Source: Gammaproteobacteria bacterium (GTDB taxonomy: Bacteria > Pseudomonadota > Gammaproteobacteria > Ga0077554 > Ga007554). From it: a DNA stretch of 64,000 nucleotides. The notes under the pieces were generated by a model. It had not been told where the DNA came from. It saw only the letters and a program-made list of their open reading frames with translations, and did not search any database. This document shows positions 20,029 to 29,448 of this stretch, in pieces (the first letter of the stretch is position 1; each line of letters opens with the position of its first letter). The position numbers and the translations under genes were made by a program. The DNA is taken from positions 1-64,000 of the forward strand of contig JAKFXX010000024.1 in the NCBI GenBank assembly GCA_021731145.1, given 5' to 3'.

Positions 20029-20914
20029 ATCCCGCTGGCACGAGATTCAGCTTTCCCACGGCCTCGGCAACATCCTTGGGCCAGATAAATATCCGGTTAT
20101 ACGGTTTGACCTTGTAATAATCCTGCGGGTAATGAATTTCCTGCGTGGTCATATCCACGCAGTATCTCTCGATCCACCCATAGCGTTCGGATGAACTCAG
20201 GTCGCTTCCCTTCACCAGCCTGGCTGTCACTTCCCACAATTTGTGGCACATGCGGAATTCATAACCGGTCAGCGCCATCGGGTCACTCCATGCACCCTTT
20301 TTCTTTTCAAAGGCATTTTCAGCCGCTTTTTGCAGCATAACGAGATCCGTATACTTGGGCAGACTGGGGTGAATCGGAAACGAAGCGGCCCAGCCTGATT
20401 CGATCATCAACAGATTGAACGTTGCTCGTTCCGAATAGGGCAGGGTGGCCAGTTCTTTTTTGTCATAATTGGGCGCCATGTAGGCAAGAAGCCGTCCATA
20501 TTGATCAAACGGCTGGTTGGCGGCGCGAAGGAACACGGAGCGCTTGCTACCGTTGGGCCTGGTCAGCTTCAGATCCAGCATTTTCTGGAACGCCTCTGAG
20601 GCGTTGCCACCTTGCTGCTTCTGCAAAGTGCCCGCGTTCCCGGTGGCAAGTTTTGGCTGGAGATAAGAAGCCAAATCTGAATCAATCGGCGCTTTACCCG
20701 CTTGAATCCAGTCGGCGAGTTCTTTTAATTTGGCATCGTGTTTTGACGGGTCTTCGGTGCCAGGATAATGCACCTCCGGCGTGTCGATACTTAACATGCG
20801 GATTGCCATGGAAACATAAGGCGTATCTCCGTCGGTGATACGTTCAAGTTTTGTCGTGCCCAGTGAATTCAGTTCGAATCCCACGGGATCCCAGAATAGC
20901 TTTACTTTTGACAT
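20027..20914 (-). CDS. Staphylococcal-nuclease-like (SNase) protein
   Basis: A 295-residue protein with an SNase (thermonuclease) OB-fold. The catalytic set is visible: ITDGDTPYVSMAIRMLSIDTPE supplies the first arginine (AIR), the calcium-binding Asp (IDTPE) and Glu, and FDQYGRLLAYM the second arginine; SGWAASFPIH and LQKAAENAFEKKKGAW complete the family. An insertion of about 80 residues separates the first and second blocks. Unlike secreted thermonucleases it has no signal peptide, so a cytoplasmic role is likely. A good ribosome-binding site (AGGAGAATAAC) precedes the ATG at 20914; the frame is open upstream into text overlapping the end of the neighbouring GH13 gene. It is 25 bases downstream of that gene, which suggests an operon. 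Base composition is AT-richer than the flanks. Confidence 0.8.
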   Translation of the reverse strand: MSKVKLFWDPVGFELNSLGTTKLERITDGDTPYVSMAIRMLSIDTPEVHYPGTEDPSKHDAKLKELADWIQAGKAPIDSDLASYLQPKLATGNAGTLQKQQGGNASEAFQKMLDLKLTRPNGSKRSVFLRAANQPFDQYGRLLAYMAPNYDKKELATLPYSERATFNLLMIESGWAASFPIHPSLPKYTDLVMLQKAAENAFEKKKGAWSDPMALTGYEFRMCHKLWEVTARLVKGSDLSSSERYGWIERYCVDMTTQEIHYPQDYYKVKPYNRIFIWPKDVAEAVGKLNLVPAG

Positions 20915-20939
20915 GTTATTCTCCTTGCATGTGAAGTAA

Positions 20940-22793
20940 TTACTGATTAACAGTCCATATGCGCCCATAATTGCTGGGTATTCTCAACCAGCGTTCTTCC
21001 GTATTCGCAACCCCATTCAAGTTATCCTCTCCATGAAGTTCTTCCCGGTAGTTGCCGTTCAACGGAAAAGTGAACGGCACCCACTGTTCCTGATCGCCGA
21101 AATTGAGCGCCACCAGGCTGTAATGGTTGCCAAGCCGGCGGGAAAATAACAAAACATTCTTTGACTGGTAGCGGTCGTGGTGGTTATAAAAGAAATGATC
21201 ACCATCCCTGAACTGAGGGGAGTCACGGCGCAATCTTGTCAGGCGGCGTACCATCGCGACTGTGAGATTGCCGATGGAATCATAGAAATAATCCCAACGC
21301 ACCGGTCGAAACAACATTACACGCCCCCAGCCTGAATCAGGTATGTAATAGTTTTCACCAAACTCCTGGCCTTGCCACAGCATTGGAATCCCTTTTGCCG
21401 TCAACAGGCCAATCAGGTAAGGCTGCACCTTGTACCATAGTCTGCGGTTTCCTTCGCCCAGCAAATCATTGTCACGGCTGGCCATGCCAAAATTGCAGAC
21501 GAAGCGGGAGTGATCGTGATTTTCGATATATTGCAGTGCTGTTTTCTTGATGGTGTCGTTATTGCTGGTGACTTCGGATGGATAACCGGAAAGCCCAAGC
21601 CGAAGTCCAAGATTGACCAGATCACCTTGATTGCCATGCGCAACCGCTTCAGCCGCACCGAGCGTTTCATTCTGCCATGTACAATTACTATAGGTTTTCT
21701 CCAGGATTTCCTGTGGTCCTTCCAGTTGCTCGGCGCACTGGATTAAATTATTGGCGCCATTATTGAAAAATCGCTGCCAGTGATCGGCCTGGCCTTGTTT
21801 CGCCTTTACAGTCCGATAGGTTTCGAACGTCAGTGAGGCATAGCCTTGTCCAAGAGGGCCATCCCAATAGTTGGGAACGCAATCGTAACGGAACCCGTCA
21901 ACGTGATAGCAATCAAGCCAGTGATGATTGACGGTAAAGAAAAAGTCCTGGGTAAATGTGCGGCGGAAATCAGTGCTTTCGCCAAAGTAGTCTTTTGCAA
22001 AGGCGCCCATAAAAGGATTTTCGTGATAATTCAGTTTTTTATACAGATAGGCGTAGGGGAAGTTATCGCTGGTGTGGCCGTAAACAACGTCGAGAATGAT
22101 GGCGATCTTTCTTTTGTGTGCCTCATCGACAAGTTTTTGAAAATCCTTTCGCTTCCCAAACCGCTCATCCACACCGAAATAACCAATCGGCAGAAACCCC
22201 CAATCAACGGTATTGGAAACATTCGACACCGGCATCACTTCGATGCAGTTGATCCCCAGGTCGGCCAGATAATCGAGCAAGCTGATGGTTTTGTCGATAT
22301 CCTCGCCAAATTCATTAATCATGAGTTCGTATAGGATAAGGTCGTTCAGCGACGGCGTTTTCCAGCTATTCTCGTTTCCACTCCAGGCATGAGGCTCATA
22401 CCCCAGAGTGAAGGCCGACAGTTTTCCGATGCCGAACTCCCTGGCAAATGGATCAATGATCCAGTCGATTAATTCGGGGGTGTTGGGGTTTTGCAGTATA
22501 TAACGGTAGACGTATCTCCCCGGTGATCCCCATGCCGATTCGGGATGCTTTTTAGAGGCGGGATTGATCTCGACTTCCACGGACCAGTAATCGCCATAGT
22601 CAGGATCACCCGAATGAGCCAGCTCAAACATCGATGGCTGGATCTCTTGCAGGAATTGATCATTTTCATGGATTACTTTTACCCAGAGGCGATTTCCAGC
22701 GTTGGCCGACACCCAGGGCAAAAAGAGACCGAACTGAACAACGCCGTTTGATTTCTCCCTTGCGCCGAGTTTTTCTAAAGGTAGCAGCTTCAT
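20940..22793 (-). CDS. GH13-family glycosidase (alpha-amylase/branching-enzyme-like)
   Basis: A 617-residue protein with an N-terminal beta-sandwich (CBM48-like, about 1-140) and a GH13 TIM barrel. Visible regions are I VVYGHTSDN, II CYHVDGFRYDCV (nucleophile Asp), III IQCAEQLEGPQ (acid/base Glu) and IV QYIENHDHSRF (stabilising Asp), so the triad is complete. A C-terminal beta domain follows (SLVALNFGDQEQWVPFTFP). Members act on alpha-1,4/1,6 glucans; exact specificity (branching, debranching or trehalose-related) cannot be read here. There is no signal peptide, so it is cytoplasmic. Start is the ATG before KLLPLEKLG; the frame is open 10 codons upstream. No glycogen genes are nearby, and the AT-rich composition and adjacent IS630 remnant suggest acquisition by transfer. 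Confidence 0.82.
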   Translation of the reverse strand: MKLLPLEKLGAREKSNGVVQFGLFLPWVSANAGNRLWVKVIHENDQFLQEIQPSMFELAHSGDPDYGDYWSVEVEINPASKKHPESAWGSPGRYVYRYILQNPNTPELIDWIIDPFAREFGIGKLSAFTLGYEPHAWSGNENSWKTPSLNDLILYELMINEFGEDIDKTISLLDYLADLGINCIEVMPVSNVSNTVDWGFLPIGYFGVDERFGKRKDFQKLVDEAHKRKIAIILDVVYGHTSDNFPYAYLYKKLNYHENPFMGAFAKDYFGESTDFRRTFTQDFFFTVNHHWLDCYHVDGFRYDCVPNYWDGPLGQGYASLTFETYRTVKAKQGQADHWQRFFNNGANNLIQCAEQLEGPQEILEKTYSNCTWQNETLGAAEAVAHGNQGDLVNLGLRLGLSGYPSEVTSNNDTIKKTALQYIENHDHSRFVCNFGMASRDNDLLGEGNRRLWYKVQPYLIGLLTAKGIPMLWQGQEFGENYYIPDSGWGRVMLFRPVRWDYFYDSIGNLTVAMVRRLTRLRRDSPQFRDGDHFFYNHHDRYQSKNVLLFSRRLGNHYSLVALNFGDQEQWVPFTFPLNGNYREELHGEDNLNGVANTEERWLRIPSNYGRIWTVNQ

Positions 22794-23164
22794 TGCAATC
22801 CTCTCCTTTTGATATGCAAGCATTCAACCCGAATGAAGCTATATCCTAAGCATCATGCGTGCCATTGGATAATTTATTTATTGTTTACAACTGCTTGTGG
22901 ATGACAAAAGAAAAAGGAGGGTCTCTGGGCATATTCGCATCTCGAATTGTGTAAAGTATTTCGACAGTATTTTTATGTAAAAAAGTAAGCGATCCATATT
23001 TTTTTATTAATGGTCAATGAGTTGCAAAATATAGTTGAGTTGTACCTATATTTTTTATAATGTAAAGAATCCCGACATGCTAACTAAGTGCCAGAAAAGG
23101 ATACCGAAGGTTCTCGAAAGAATGATTTTGTCAATGGGTTATCGTTTTTGATTTTTTGCATGTC
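22794..23164. other. AT-rich intergenic region upstream of the GH13 gene
   Basis: About 370 bases, markedly AT-rich, without an open reading frame I would support. It must hold the promoter of the GH13-nuclease pair, but no convincing minus-strand -35/-10 pair stands out. On the plus strand TTGAGT (23035-23040) and TATAAT (23056-23061) are only 15 bases apart and lead into the transposase remnant. Confidence 0.35.
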
Positions 23165-23640
23165 ATTGGCACCCGCTGCTTAAGCGACCCACCTTTCTTC
23201 AGAGGTTTTTTCGATGTCCCCATGTGACGCATCTGATTCCAAACTAAATTCGCCTGGATTAATATCGGAAGCATAGGGTGGCAAAAGGTAAATTCAGGCC
23301 TATGTTAGATAGTGCGGATGTCGCATTAATGGATTGCCTTTGGCCGCTGGTTTTAACAATGGGCGTTTGACCTTTGAGACCCCAGATATGCTGTAGCGGA
23401 TCATCTGTACGGAGGCCTGCTTCACCTAACCAGAATATCTCTGCCTCTTGTTTTTTTTAGCTTCTTTACGAATCCTTGGGTACTCTTTTCCTTCCACTCT
23501 TTAACGGCTTCTTCAACTCTTTCGTAGGCGCGCCGCAATGGCTTTTGGGGCGTCAAGCCTAAACGATGTGGTAGATTGCCCGCTGCCGTTACGCTTAACC
23601 CAATAGCAAATCTATCTGCAATAAGGTCGGCGACCGGCGA
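23165..23640 (-). pseudogene. IS630-family transposase remnant
   Basis: On the minus strand, broken frames together give an IS630 transposase: VADLIADRFAIGLSVTAAG and LGLTPQKPLRRAYERVEEAV (helix-turn-helix region), then after frameshifts EYPRIRKEAKK, EAEIFWLGEAGLRTDDPLQ and SGQRQSINATSALSN (the DDE core start). A gap of roughly 80 residues follows, then PPYASDINPGEF (third acidic region), another one-base shift and VWNQMRHMGTSKKPLKKGG. At least three frameshifts and one internal deletion make it dead. I did not find matching terminal repeats or a TA duplication. It sits between the AT-rich GH13 island and relA, marking an insertion-prone boundary. Confidence 0.8.
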
Positions 23641-23799
23641 CGATTTGGCGTGGAGGGTGGGCAGTCAGCGGAGTGCGGGTTGTGCCTGCCATCGGTAAAA
23701 TGCATTATCCGATGTGTGTGTGTCGATTCTTTGTGGCCTGGAATAAGGCATAATCACCACTCACGTTCTTCTTCTGGCGCTCAACAAGCAGGCAACACC
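23641..23799. other. relA upstream region with small hairpin
   Basis: Leader region of relA. It contains an inverted repeat CATCGGTAA (23690-23698) with TTATCCGATG (23705-23714, one bulged T) and no following T-run, so it is probably not a terminator. No clear promoter hexamers were identified. Confidence 0.3.
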
Positions 23800-26004
23800 A
23801 TGGTTAGTGTTACCGACAGCCATACTGGCACCTCCAGCAAGGAGGCTATACACATTGATGCTTGGCTTGCCTCACTCGCCGCTGGCCGGACGCCGCAGGA
23901 GATGGAGGTTATCGAGCGTGCCTGCCGTCTGGCGGAGGGGGCCTACGCCCCCTCGGGCGGGTCCTCTGTCCAGCATGCAGTCGCGGCAGCGAATATCCTC
24001 GCTGCCCTCAATCTGGATCACGAGACCATTGCCGCCACCCTCTTGCACGAGGTGGTGGAGGACACGGCCGTTTCTCTGGCGGAAGTCGAGGAAAAGTTCG
24101 GCAAGACCATTGCCTCGCTCGTCGACGGCGTCACCAAAATGGACGCCATCCAATCGTTCCAGCATTTGCCGGAGAGCCACAGGAAAGAGCGCCATCAGAC
24201 CGAGGCGTTGCGCAAGATGCTTCTTGCCATGGTGGAGGATGTGCGGGTTGTCCTCATCAAGCTGGCGGCTCGTACCCACACCATGCGTACCCTGGGCGCC
24301 CTGCCCGAGGATCAGCGGCGAAGTATCGCCCGGGAGACCCTCGACGTCTACGCGCCCCTGGCCAATCGCCTGGGGATGTGGCAGATCAAGTGGGAGTTGG
24401 AGGATCTTGCCCTGCGCTATCTGGAGCCAGCCACCTATAAGCAGATGGCCATCATGGTCAGTGAGCGGCGCGTCGACCGCGAGCAGTACATCACGAGCTT
24501 TGTGGCGACGCTGAAGATGGAGCTGGCCAAAGCGGATATCCAGGCGGAGATCAAGGGGCGGCCCAAACATATCTATAGTATCTGGCGAAAGATGCAGCGT
24601 AAGAATCTGGATTACAGCCAAATCTATGACGTGCGTGCGGTGCGCGTGCAGGTGAACACAATCCCCGAGTGTTACTCGGCATTAGGCATCATTCATACCC
24701 TGTGGCAATACATCCCCGGGCAGTTTGACGACTACATCGCAACACCCAAGGAGAACAACTACCGTTCTATCCACACGGCCATTATTGGGCCTGGGGGCAA
24801 GACGGTAGAGGTGCAGATTCGTACCCACGACATGCACCAGCACGCCGAACTGGGGGTGGCAGCCCACTGGCGGTACAAGGAGGGAGCGGCGGCTGACGCC
24901 GGCTTCGACCGCAAGGTCAATCTGTTGCGGGAGCTGCTGGAGTGGAAGCGTGACATCGAGGAGGCCGGTGATGCCGGGGAGCCTGTGCGTGCCGACATCT
25001 TCGAGGATCGGGTGTATGTCTTTACCCCCAAGGGTAATATCGTGGACCTGCCCGCAGGCGCCACGCCCCTGGACTTTGCCTACCAGATCCATACCGATCT
25101 GGGCCACCGCTGCCGCGGTGCCAAGGTGAACGGCCAGATGGTGCCCTTCACCTACACACTGCAGTCGGGCGAGCAGGTGGAAATTCTCACGGTCAAGCGC
25201 GGGGCACCGAGCCGCGACTGGCTCAACGTGCATCTCGGCTACCTCAAGACGGCGCGCGCACGTAGCAAGGTCCAGCACTGGTTTCGCCAGCAGCACCATG
25301 AGGAGAACATCGACACGGGCCGCGCCATTCTGGAGCGTGAGTTTCAGCGTCTGAGGCTGACGGGCATCAACCACGAAACCCTGGCGCAACGCCTGGGTTA
25401 CCACAAAACCGATGATTTCCTGGCCGCTATTGGGCGCAACGATGTCAAGACCGGCCAGATCATACACGCCCTGGAAGAGATCCTGCACTCCAGAAAGGCG
25501 GAGGAGGAAATCGCTCTGCCCGTGCATGCCCCCAAGCCAAAAACTTTTGGCAGCGGCGATGTTCAGATTTTGGGGGTGGGAAACCTGCTGACGCAGATGG
25601 CCGGTTGCTGCAATCCCGTACCCGGAGATCAGGTGGCCGGCTTCATCACCCGCGGCCGCGGCGTGAGTATCCATCGGCGCGATTGCCCCAACTTGCTGCG
25701 CCTGACAAAGGTGTCACCACAACGCATTGTTGATGTGGATTGGGGTCAGGCGACATCCGCCAGCTATGCTGTGAATCTGCACATTACGGCATTCGACCGT
25801 CAGGGATTATTGCGGGATATCACCGGGGTGTTGACCAACGAGGAGATCAACGTGATCGCAGTGAACACCCTCTCGGATAAAAAAAACAACACCGCGCGAA
25901 TGACGCTAACTGTAGAAATTTCCAACCTGGAAGCGTTGAGCCGAGTACTGGCCAAGATTAGCCAGCTCCCCAATGTGAGTGAGGTGTGGAGGCAGAGTAA
26001 CTGA
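23800..26004 (+). CDS. relA: (p)ppGpp synthetase RelA (hydrolase-inactive)
   Basis: A 734-residue ribosome-associated alarmone synthetase. The N-terminal HD domain is degenerate: where active Rel/SpoT enzymes have HDxxEDT this has LLHEVVEDT (residues about 81-89), and where they have KLADRLHNM it has KLAARTHTM (about 153-161), losing a metal-binding Asp. The synthetase domain is intact (RAVRVQVNTIPECYSALG, ATPKENNYRSIHTAI) and carries QFDDYIATP, the acidic RelA-type motif rather than the basic RxKD of SpoT. TGS (RVYVFTPKGNIVDLPAGATP), a zinc-finger/CC region (MAGCCNPVPGDQVAGFITRG) and a C-terminal ACT domain follow. Start is ATG 23800, where family similarity begins; the frame extends 50 codons further without conserved text. 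Confidence 0.92.
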   Translation: MVSVTDSHTGTSSKEAIHIDAWLASLAAGRTPQEMEVIERACRLAEGAYAPSGGSSVQHAVAAANILAALNLDHETIAATLLHEVVEDTAVSLAEVEEKFGKTIASLVDGVTKMDAIQSFQHLPESHRKERHQTEALRKMLLAMVEDVRVVLIKLAARTHTMRTLGALPEDQRRSIARETLDVYAPLANRLGMWQIKWELEDLALRYLEPATYKQMAIMVSERRVDREQYITSFVATLKMELAKADIQAEIKGRPKHIYSIWRKMQRKNLDYSQIYDVRAVRVQVNTIPECYSALGIIHTLWQYIPGQFDDYIATPKENNYRSIHTAIIGPGGKTVEVQIRTHDMHQHAELGVAAHWRYKEGAAADAGFDRKVNLLRELLEWKRDIEEAGDAGEPVRADIFEDRVYVFTPKGNIVDLPAGATPLDFAYQIHTDLGHRCRGAKVNGQMVPFTYTLQSGEQVEILTVKRGAPSRDWLNVHLGYLKTARARSKVQHWFRQQHHEENIDTGRAILEREFQRLRLTGINHETLAQRLGYHKTDDFLAAIGRNDVKTGQIIHALEEILHSRKAEEEIALPVHAPKPKTFGSGDVQILGVGNLLTQMAGCCNPVPGDQVAGFITRGRGVSIHRRDCPNLLRLTKVSPQRIVDVDWGQATSASYAVNLHITAFDRQGLLRDITGVLTNEEINVIAVNTLSDKKNNTARMTLTVEISNLEALSRVLAKISQLPNVSEVWRQSN

Positions 26005-26050
26005 TGGTACTAGCAATGCCCGTCTCAGTCGAAGGGGTCAAATCAGATTC

Positions 26051-26707
26051 TCAGGCTGCATACCAAAGCACTGCGAAGTAATGACATGTGGTGCCGGCTA
26101 TAACAAACAGATGCCAGATTAGATGGCCATACTGCAGCCGCGAATCTGTTGCGAAGAATGCTACACCGGCCGTGTAAGACAAGCCTCCCGCAAGCAACCA
26201 GAGCAAGCCCGCTGTTGGCACTCTGGCAAGCAATGGATCGACCGCGATCACGACAACCCATCCCATCAACAGATAAAGGCCGGTGGAGAATATCGGATGG
26301 GTGGCCTTATCGAATGCCTTCATTGCCGCCCCGGCTACGGCAAGACCCCAAACAACCCCGAAAAGCGTCCAGCCCCATGTGCCGCGAAGTACTCCAAGCG
26401 TGAACGGCGTGTACGTGCCAGCGATAAGAAGAAAGATAGCGGAATGCTCAATAATCCGAAAAACACCCTTGGCCTTGCCCGGGGGGAGCGCGTGGTAGAG
26501 CGTAGATGCAAGGTAAAGAAATATCATGGTCGCGCAGAAGACGCTCGTGCCGACAATGAATCCAGCGTCACCGTGCTGTGCTGCATGGATGATGAGAAAC
26601 GGCGTTCCGGCGAGTGCGGCGACCAGTCCTATAGCGTGGCTAATGCTGTTCGCAATCTCTTCCGCGTGCGATTGCTCACGCTTGGGGCCTGCAAGAAATA
26701 TGCGCAC
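26051..26707 (-). CDS. trhA: Hemolysin III/PAQR-family membrane protein
   Basis: A 218-residue integral membrane protein of the hemolysin III (YqfA/TrhA, PAQR) family with seven predicted helices. The family's metal-site residues are visible: SISHAIG (first His), STLYHALP with the preceding Ser/Asp-type positions, and the C-terminal HLIWHLFVIAGTTCHYFAVLW with paired histidines. TrhA has been linked to membrane fluidity homeostasis; enzymatic activity in bacteria is unproven. I prefer the GTG at 26707 because AAAGGAAA lies 4-5 bases upstream; an ATG at 26722 would place that ribosome-binding site inside the gene. It is convergent with relA, with 46 bases between the stops. Confidence 0.88.
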   Translation of the reverse strand: MRIFLAGPKREQSHAEEIANSISHAIGLVAALAGTPFLIIHAAQHGDAGFIVGTSVFCATMIFLYLASTLYHALPPGKAKGVFRIIEHSAIFLLIAGTYTPFTLGVLRGTWGWTLFGVVWGLAVAGAAMKAFDKATHPIFSTGLYLLMGWVVVIAVDPLLARVPTAGLLWLLAGGLSYTAGVAFFATDSRLQYGHLIWHLFVIAGTTCHYFAVLWYAA

Positions 26708-26891
26708 GCAATTTCCTTTCAAGGGTTAATATTTGCGTTAACAAGTGAGCCAAAGCAGAGTAAAGCGACCCTTTGTCGAGATTAACGATCATAACCACTA
26801 GCTGAAGGAAAAGGCAAAGGCAATATTGAGCCTCATCCAATATGAAATGAGTCTGATGGGGTTGCGTATTTCCGGATGGGTGACCACAAGG

Positions 26892-26897
26892 TATAAT
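26892..26897 (+). promoter_or_regulatory. Possible -10 element for htpG
   Basis: TATAAT in the 275-base gap before htpG. A -35 at the right distance (TTTCCG at 26869-26874, 17-base spacer) is poor. I looked for the heat-shock sigma-32 pattern (CTTGAAA with CCCCAT-type -10) and did not see a match. Confidence 0.3.
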
Positions 26898-26997
26898 TTC
26901 TTTATCGATAGTCCCCTTGCCTGTCCTAATTTAAGAGGGAAATCAGGAGGGGATTTTTCCCTGTGAACAAATATCAACCAAGGAGCTGATTCACCCC

Positions 26998-28875
26998 ATG
27001 ACCACAGAGACACACAAGGAAACCCTGGGTTTTCAGGCCGAGATTCAGCAATTGTTGAAACTGATGATCCATTCGTTGTACAGCAACAAGGAGATTTTCC
27101 TGCGCGAGCTGATTTCCAATGCCTCAGATGCGGCGGATAAGCTGCGCTTCGAGGCGCTGACCGATAATGCTCTCTACGAGGGGGATAGCGATCTCAAGAT
27201 TAGCGTGTCCTTTGACAAGGAAAACCGCACCGTCACCGTGACGGATAACGGTATCGGCATGAACCGCAACGAGGTGATGGAGAATGTCGGCACCATCGCC
27301 AAATCTGGCACACGGCAGTTTTTTGAATCCCTCACAGGTGATCAGGCCAAGGATGCCCGGATGATTGGGCAGTTCGGCGTCGGCTTCTATTCCGCTTTCA
27401 TCGTCGCTGACAAGGTAACACTCACCACACGGCGCGCGGGACTGGGCGCGGAACATGGTGTGCGCTGGGAGTCTGGCGGCGAGGGGACGTACACGCTGGA
27501 AACCGTCGACAAACCCGCGCGCGGCACGGAAGTCGTGCTGCACTTGCGTAGCGACGAAGATGAATTTCTGGATGGCCACCGGTTGCGCCATATCATCCAT
27601 AAATATTCTGACCACATCCCCCTGCCCATTGTGATGAAAGCGCAGGACAAAGATGAGAACGAGACCGTCAATCGGGCCTCTGCCCTGTGGGCGCGTCCAA
27701 AAAAAGAGATCAGCAACGAGGAGTACACCGAATTCTACAAGCATGTATCGCATGATTTCGAGGAACCGCTCGCGCATGTGCATAGCCGCGTCGAGGGTAA
27801 TCAGTCCTATACCACGCTGTTTTATGTCCCTAAGCGCGCCCCGTTTGACCTGTGGGATCGTGACGGCCGACACGGCATCAAGCTGTATGTGCGCCGTGTT
27901 TTCATTATGGATGACGCCGAGCAGTTGATGCCAAATTATCTGCGTTTCGTGCGTGGCGTGGCGGATTCCGACGATCTGCCGCTCAATGTCTCCCGTGAGA
28001 TTTTGCAACGCAACAAACAGATCGACACCATCCGCGCCGCCTCGGTGAAAAAAGTGCTCGGCTTGCTGGAAGAACTTGCGAAAAACGACAAGGAAAAATA
28101 CGCCACATTCTGGAAAGAGTTTGGTCGTGTGCTCAAGGAAGGCCCGGCGGAAGATTATGCCCATCGTGAACGCATTGCCAAACTTCTGCGCTTTGCTTCC
28201 ACACATGACGACACGGATGCCCAGGATGTCGCGCTGGAAGATTATATTGCACGCATGAAGGAAGGGCAGGGCAAGATCTACTACATCACTGCCGATAGCT
28301 TCGCCGCCGCCAAACACAGCCCGCATCTGGAGATTTTTCGCAAAAAAGGCATTGAGGTGTTGCTGCTTTCGGATCGCGTCGATGAATGGCTGATGGGGCA
28401 TTTCACCGAATTCGAGGGCAAACCCCTGCAATCCATTGCCAAGGGTGACCTGGGCCTTGAGGCGCTTGAAGACCAGGAAGAAAAGCAAGAGCTGGAAAAA
28501 GCCGCTGACGAACTTAAAGACCTCACCGTAAAGATGAAGGAAGCATTGGGGGATAAGGTCAAAACCGTGAGGGTCAGCCACCGGCTAACCCGTTCACCGT
28601 CGTGTCTGGTGGTGGAAGAGCACGATATGGCGGTCAGTATGCAGAAGCTGCTCAAGGCGGCCGGGCATGCTGTGCCTAATGTTGCCCCCAGCCTGGAAAT
28701 CAATCCGCAGCATCCGCTGGTGATGCGTTTGAATGATGAATCGGATGCCCAGCGTTTTACGGATTGGACGCATATCCTGTTCGACCAGGCCTTGCTCAAC
28801 GAAGGCGGCCAGCTTGATGACCCGTCCGCTTTTGTGCAACGGTTGAATGAGCTGCTGGTAACGCTGAGCAAATAA
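26998..28875 (+). CDS. htpG: Molecular chaperone HtpG (Hsp90)
   Basis: A 625-residue cytosolic Hsp90. The GHKL ATPase domain shows [43 protein letters not shown] and [16 protein letters not shown]; the middle domain shows [40 protein letters not shown] and [20 protein letters not shown] with the catalytic-loop arginine; the C-terminal dimerisation domain ends normally. Length matches E. coli HtpG (624). A strong ribosome-binding site AAGGAG precedes the ATG. The small-RNA-binding heat-shock gene hslR follows closely in the same direction, so the two may be co-expressed. Confidence 0.97.
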   Translation: MTTETHKETLGFQAEIQQLLKLMIHSLYSNKEIFLRELISNASDAADKLRFEALTDNALYEGDSDLKISVSFDKENRTVTVTDNGIGMNRNEVMENVGTIAKSGTRQFFESLTGDQAKDARMIGQFGVGFYSAFIVADKVTLTTRRAGLGAEHGVRWESGGEGTYTLETVDKPARGTEVVLHLRSDEDEFLDGHRLRHIIHKYSDHIPLPIVMKAQDKDENETVNRASALWARPKKEISNEEYTEFYKHVSHDFEEPLAHVHSRVEGNQSYTTLFYVPKRAPFDLWDRDGRHGIKLYVRRVFIMDDAEQLMPNYLRFVRGVADSDDLPLNVSREILQRNKQIDTIRAASVKKVLGLLEELAKNDKEKYATFWKEFGRVLKEGPAEDYAHRERIAKLLRFASTHDDTDAQDVALEDYIARMKEGQGKIYYITADSFAAAKHSPHLEIFRKKGIEVLLLSDRVDEWLMGHFTEFEGKPLQSIAKGDLGLEALEDQEEKQELEKAADELKDLTVKMKEALGDKVKTVRVSHRLTRSPSCLVVEEHDMAVSMQKLLKAAGHAVPNVAPSLEINPQHPLVMRLNDESDAQRFTDWTHILFDQALLNEGGQLDDPSAFVQRLNELLVTLSK

Positions 28876-28881
28876 TCCGGT

Positions 28882-29319
28882 TTGCTTGGTGCCACAAGAG
28901 GAGCAGCAGTCATAAACAAACATGACACACAAATCCCGGAAGACGTGCGCCTGGACAAGTGGCTATGGGTTGCGCGTTTCTTTAAAACCCGGGCATTGGC
29001 AACAAAAGCCGTGGAAGGCGGCAAAGTGCATGTCAATGGCACACGGGCAAAGCCTGCCAAGTTGGTTCATGCGGGCGACGAGGTGCGTATCCACCGTGAA
29101 CAATATGAATATGTGATCAGCGTGCGTGGCACCGCCAGCCAGCGCCGCCCCGCGCCGGAGGCGGCGCTGCTGTACGAGGAGTCCGAGCAAAGCAAGCAGG
29201 CGCGCACTGAACTTGCAGCGCAGTTAAGGATGGAAGCGGCAGGTGGCCTGCACGCACAGGGACGCCCCAGCAAAAGAGATCGTCGGCATATTATTCAGTT
29301 CAAGCAGGAAAAAAGATAG
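28882..29319 (+). CDS. hslR: Ribosome-associated heat-shock protein Hsp15 (S4 domain)
   Basis: An S4-domain RNA-binding protein of about 125-145 residues: VRLDKWLWVARFFKTRALAT, KAVEGGKVHVNGTRAKPAK and GDEVRI are the S4 signature, followed by a basic C-terminal helix (RPSKRDRRHIIQFKQEKR). Hsp15 binds 50S subunits carrying stalled nascent chains and helps rescue them. The start is odd: no in-frame ATG exists upstream of the domain. A TTG at 28882 has no ribosome-binding site; AAGAGGAG (28896-28903) is 8 bases before an ATA at 28912; a GTG at 28945 begins exactly at VRLDKW. An ATG at 28922 is in another frame. I give the longest frame; the true start is unresolved. Confidence 0.85.
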   Translation: MLGATRGAAVINKHDTQIPEDVRLDKWLWVARFFKTRALATKAVEGGKVHVNGTRAKPAKLVHAGDEVRIHREQYEYVISVRGTASQRRPAPEAALLYEESEQSKQARTELAAQLRMEAAGGLHAQGRPSKRDRRHIIQFKQEKR

Positions 29320-29448
29320 ATCATACAACCATATGTTTTAATGTTATTTTTCGATAATATTTTAAGGAGGGTTCGACGTTCGCTTAACGAGGCGCGGGGA
29401 CAACATGCTATAGTCACGCTCGTATCCTGCCTTATTGAAGAGCAATCT

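Noticed and set aside
23035-23061. Sigma-70 promoter on the plus strand (TTGAGT/TATAAT)
   Set aside because: The 15-base spacer is too short and it would read into an antisense dead transposase.
26723-26997. Sigma-32 heat-shock promoter before htpG
   Set aside because: No CTTGAAA/CCCCAT-type pair at proper spacing; only an isolated TATAAT with a weak -35.
27124-28581. Long minus-strand frame (485 codons) inside htpG
   Set aside because: Antisense to a complete Hsp90; low-complexity His/Gln/Phe text and no ribosome-binding site.
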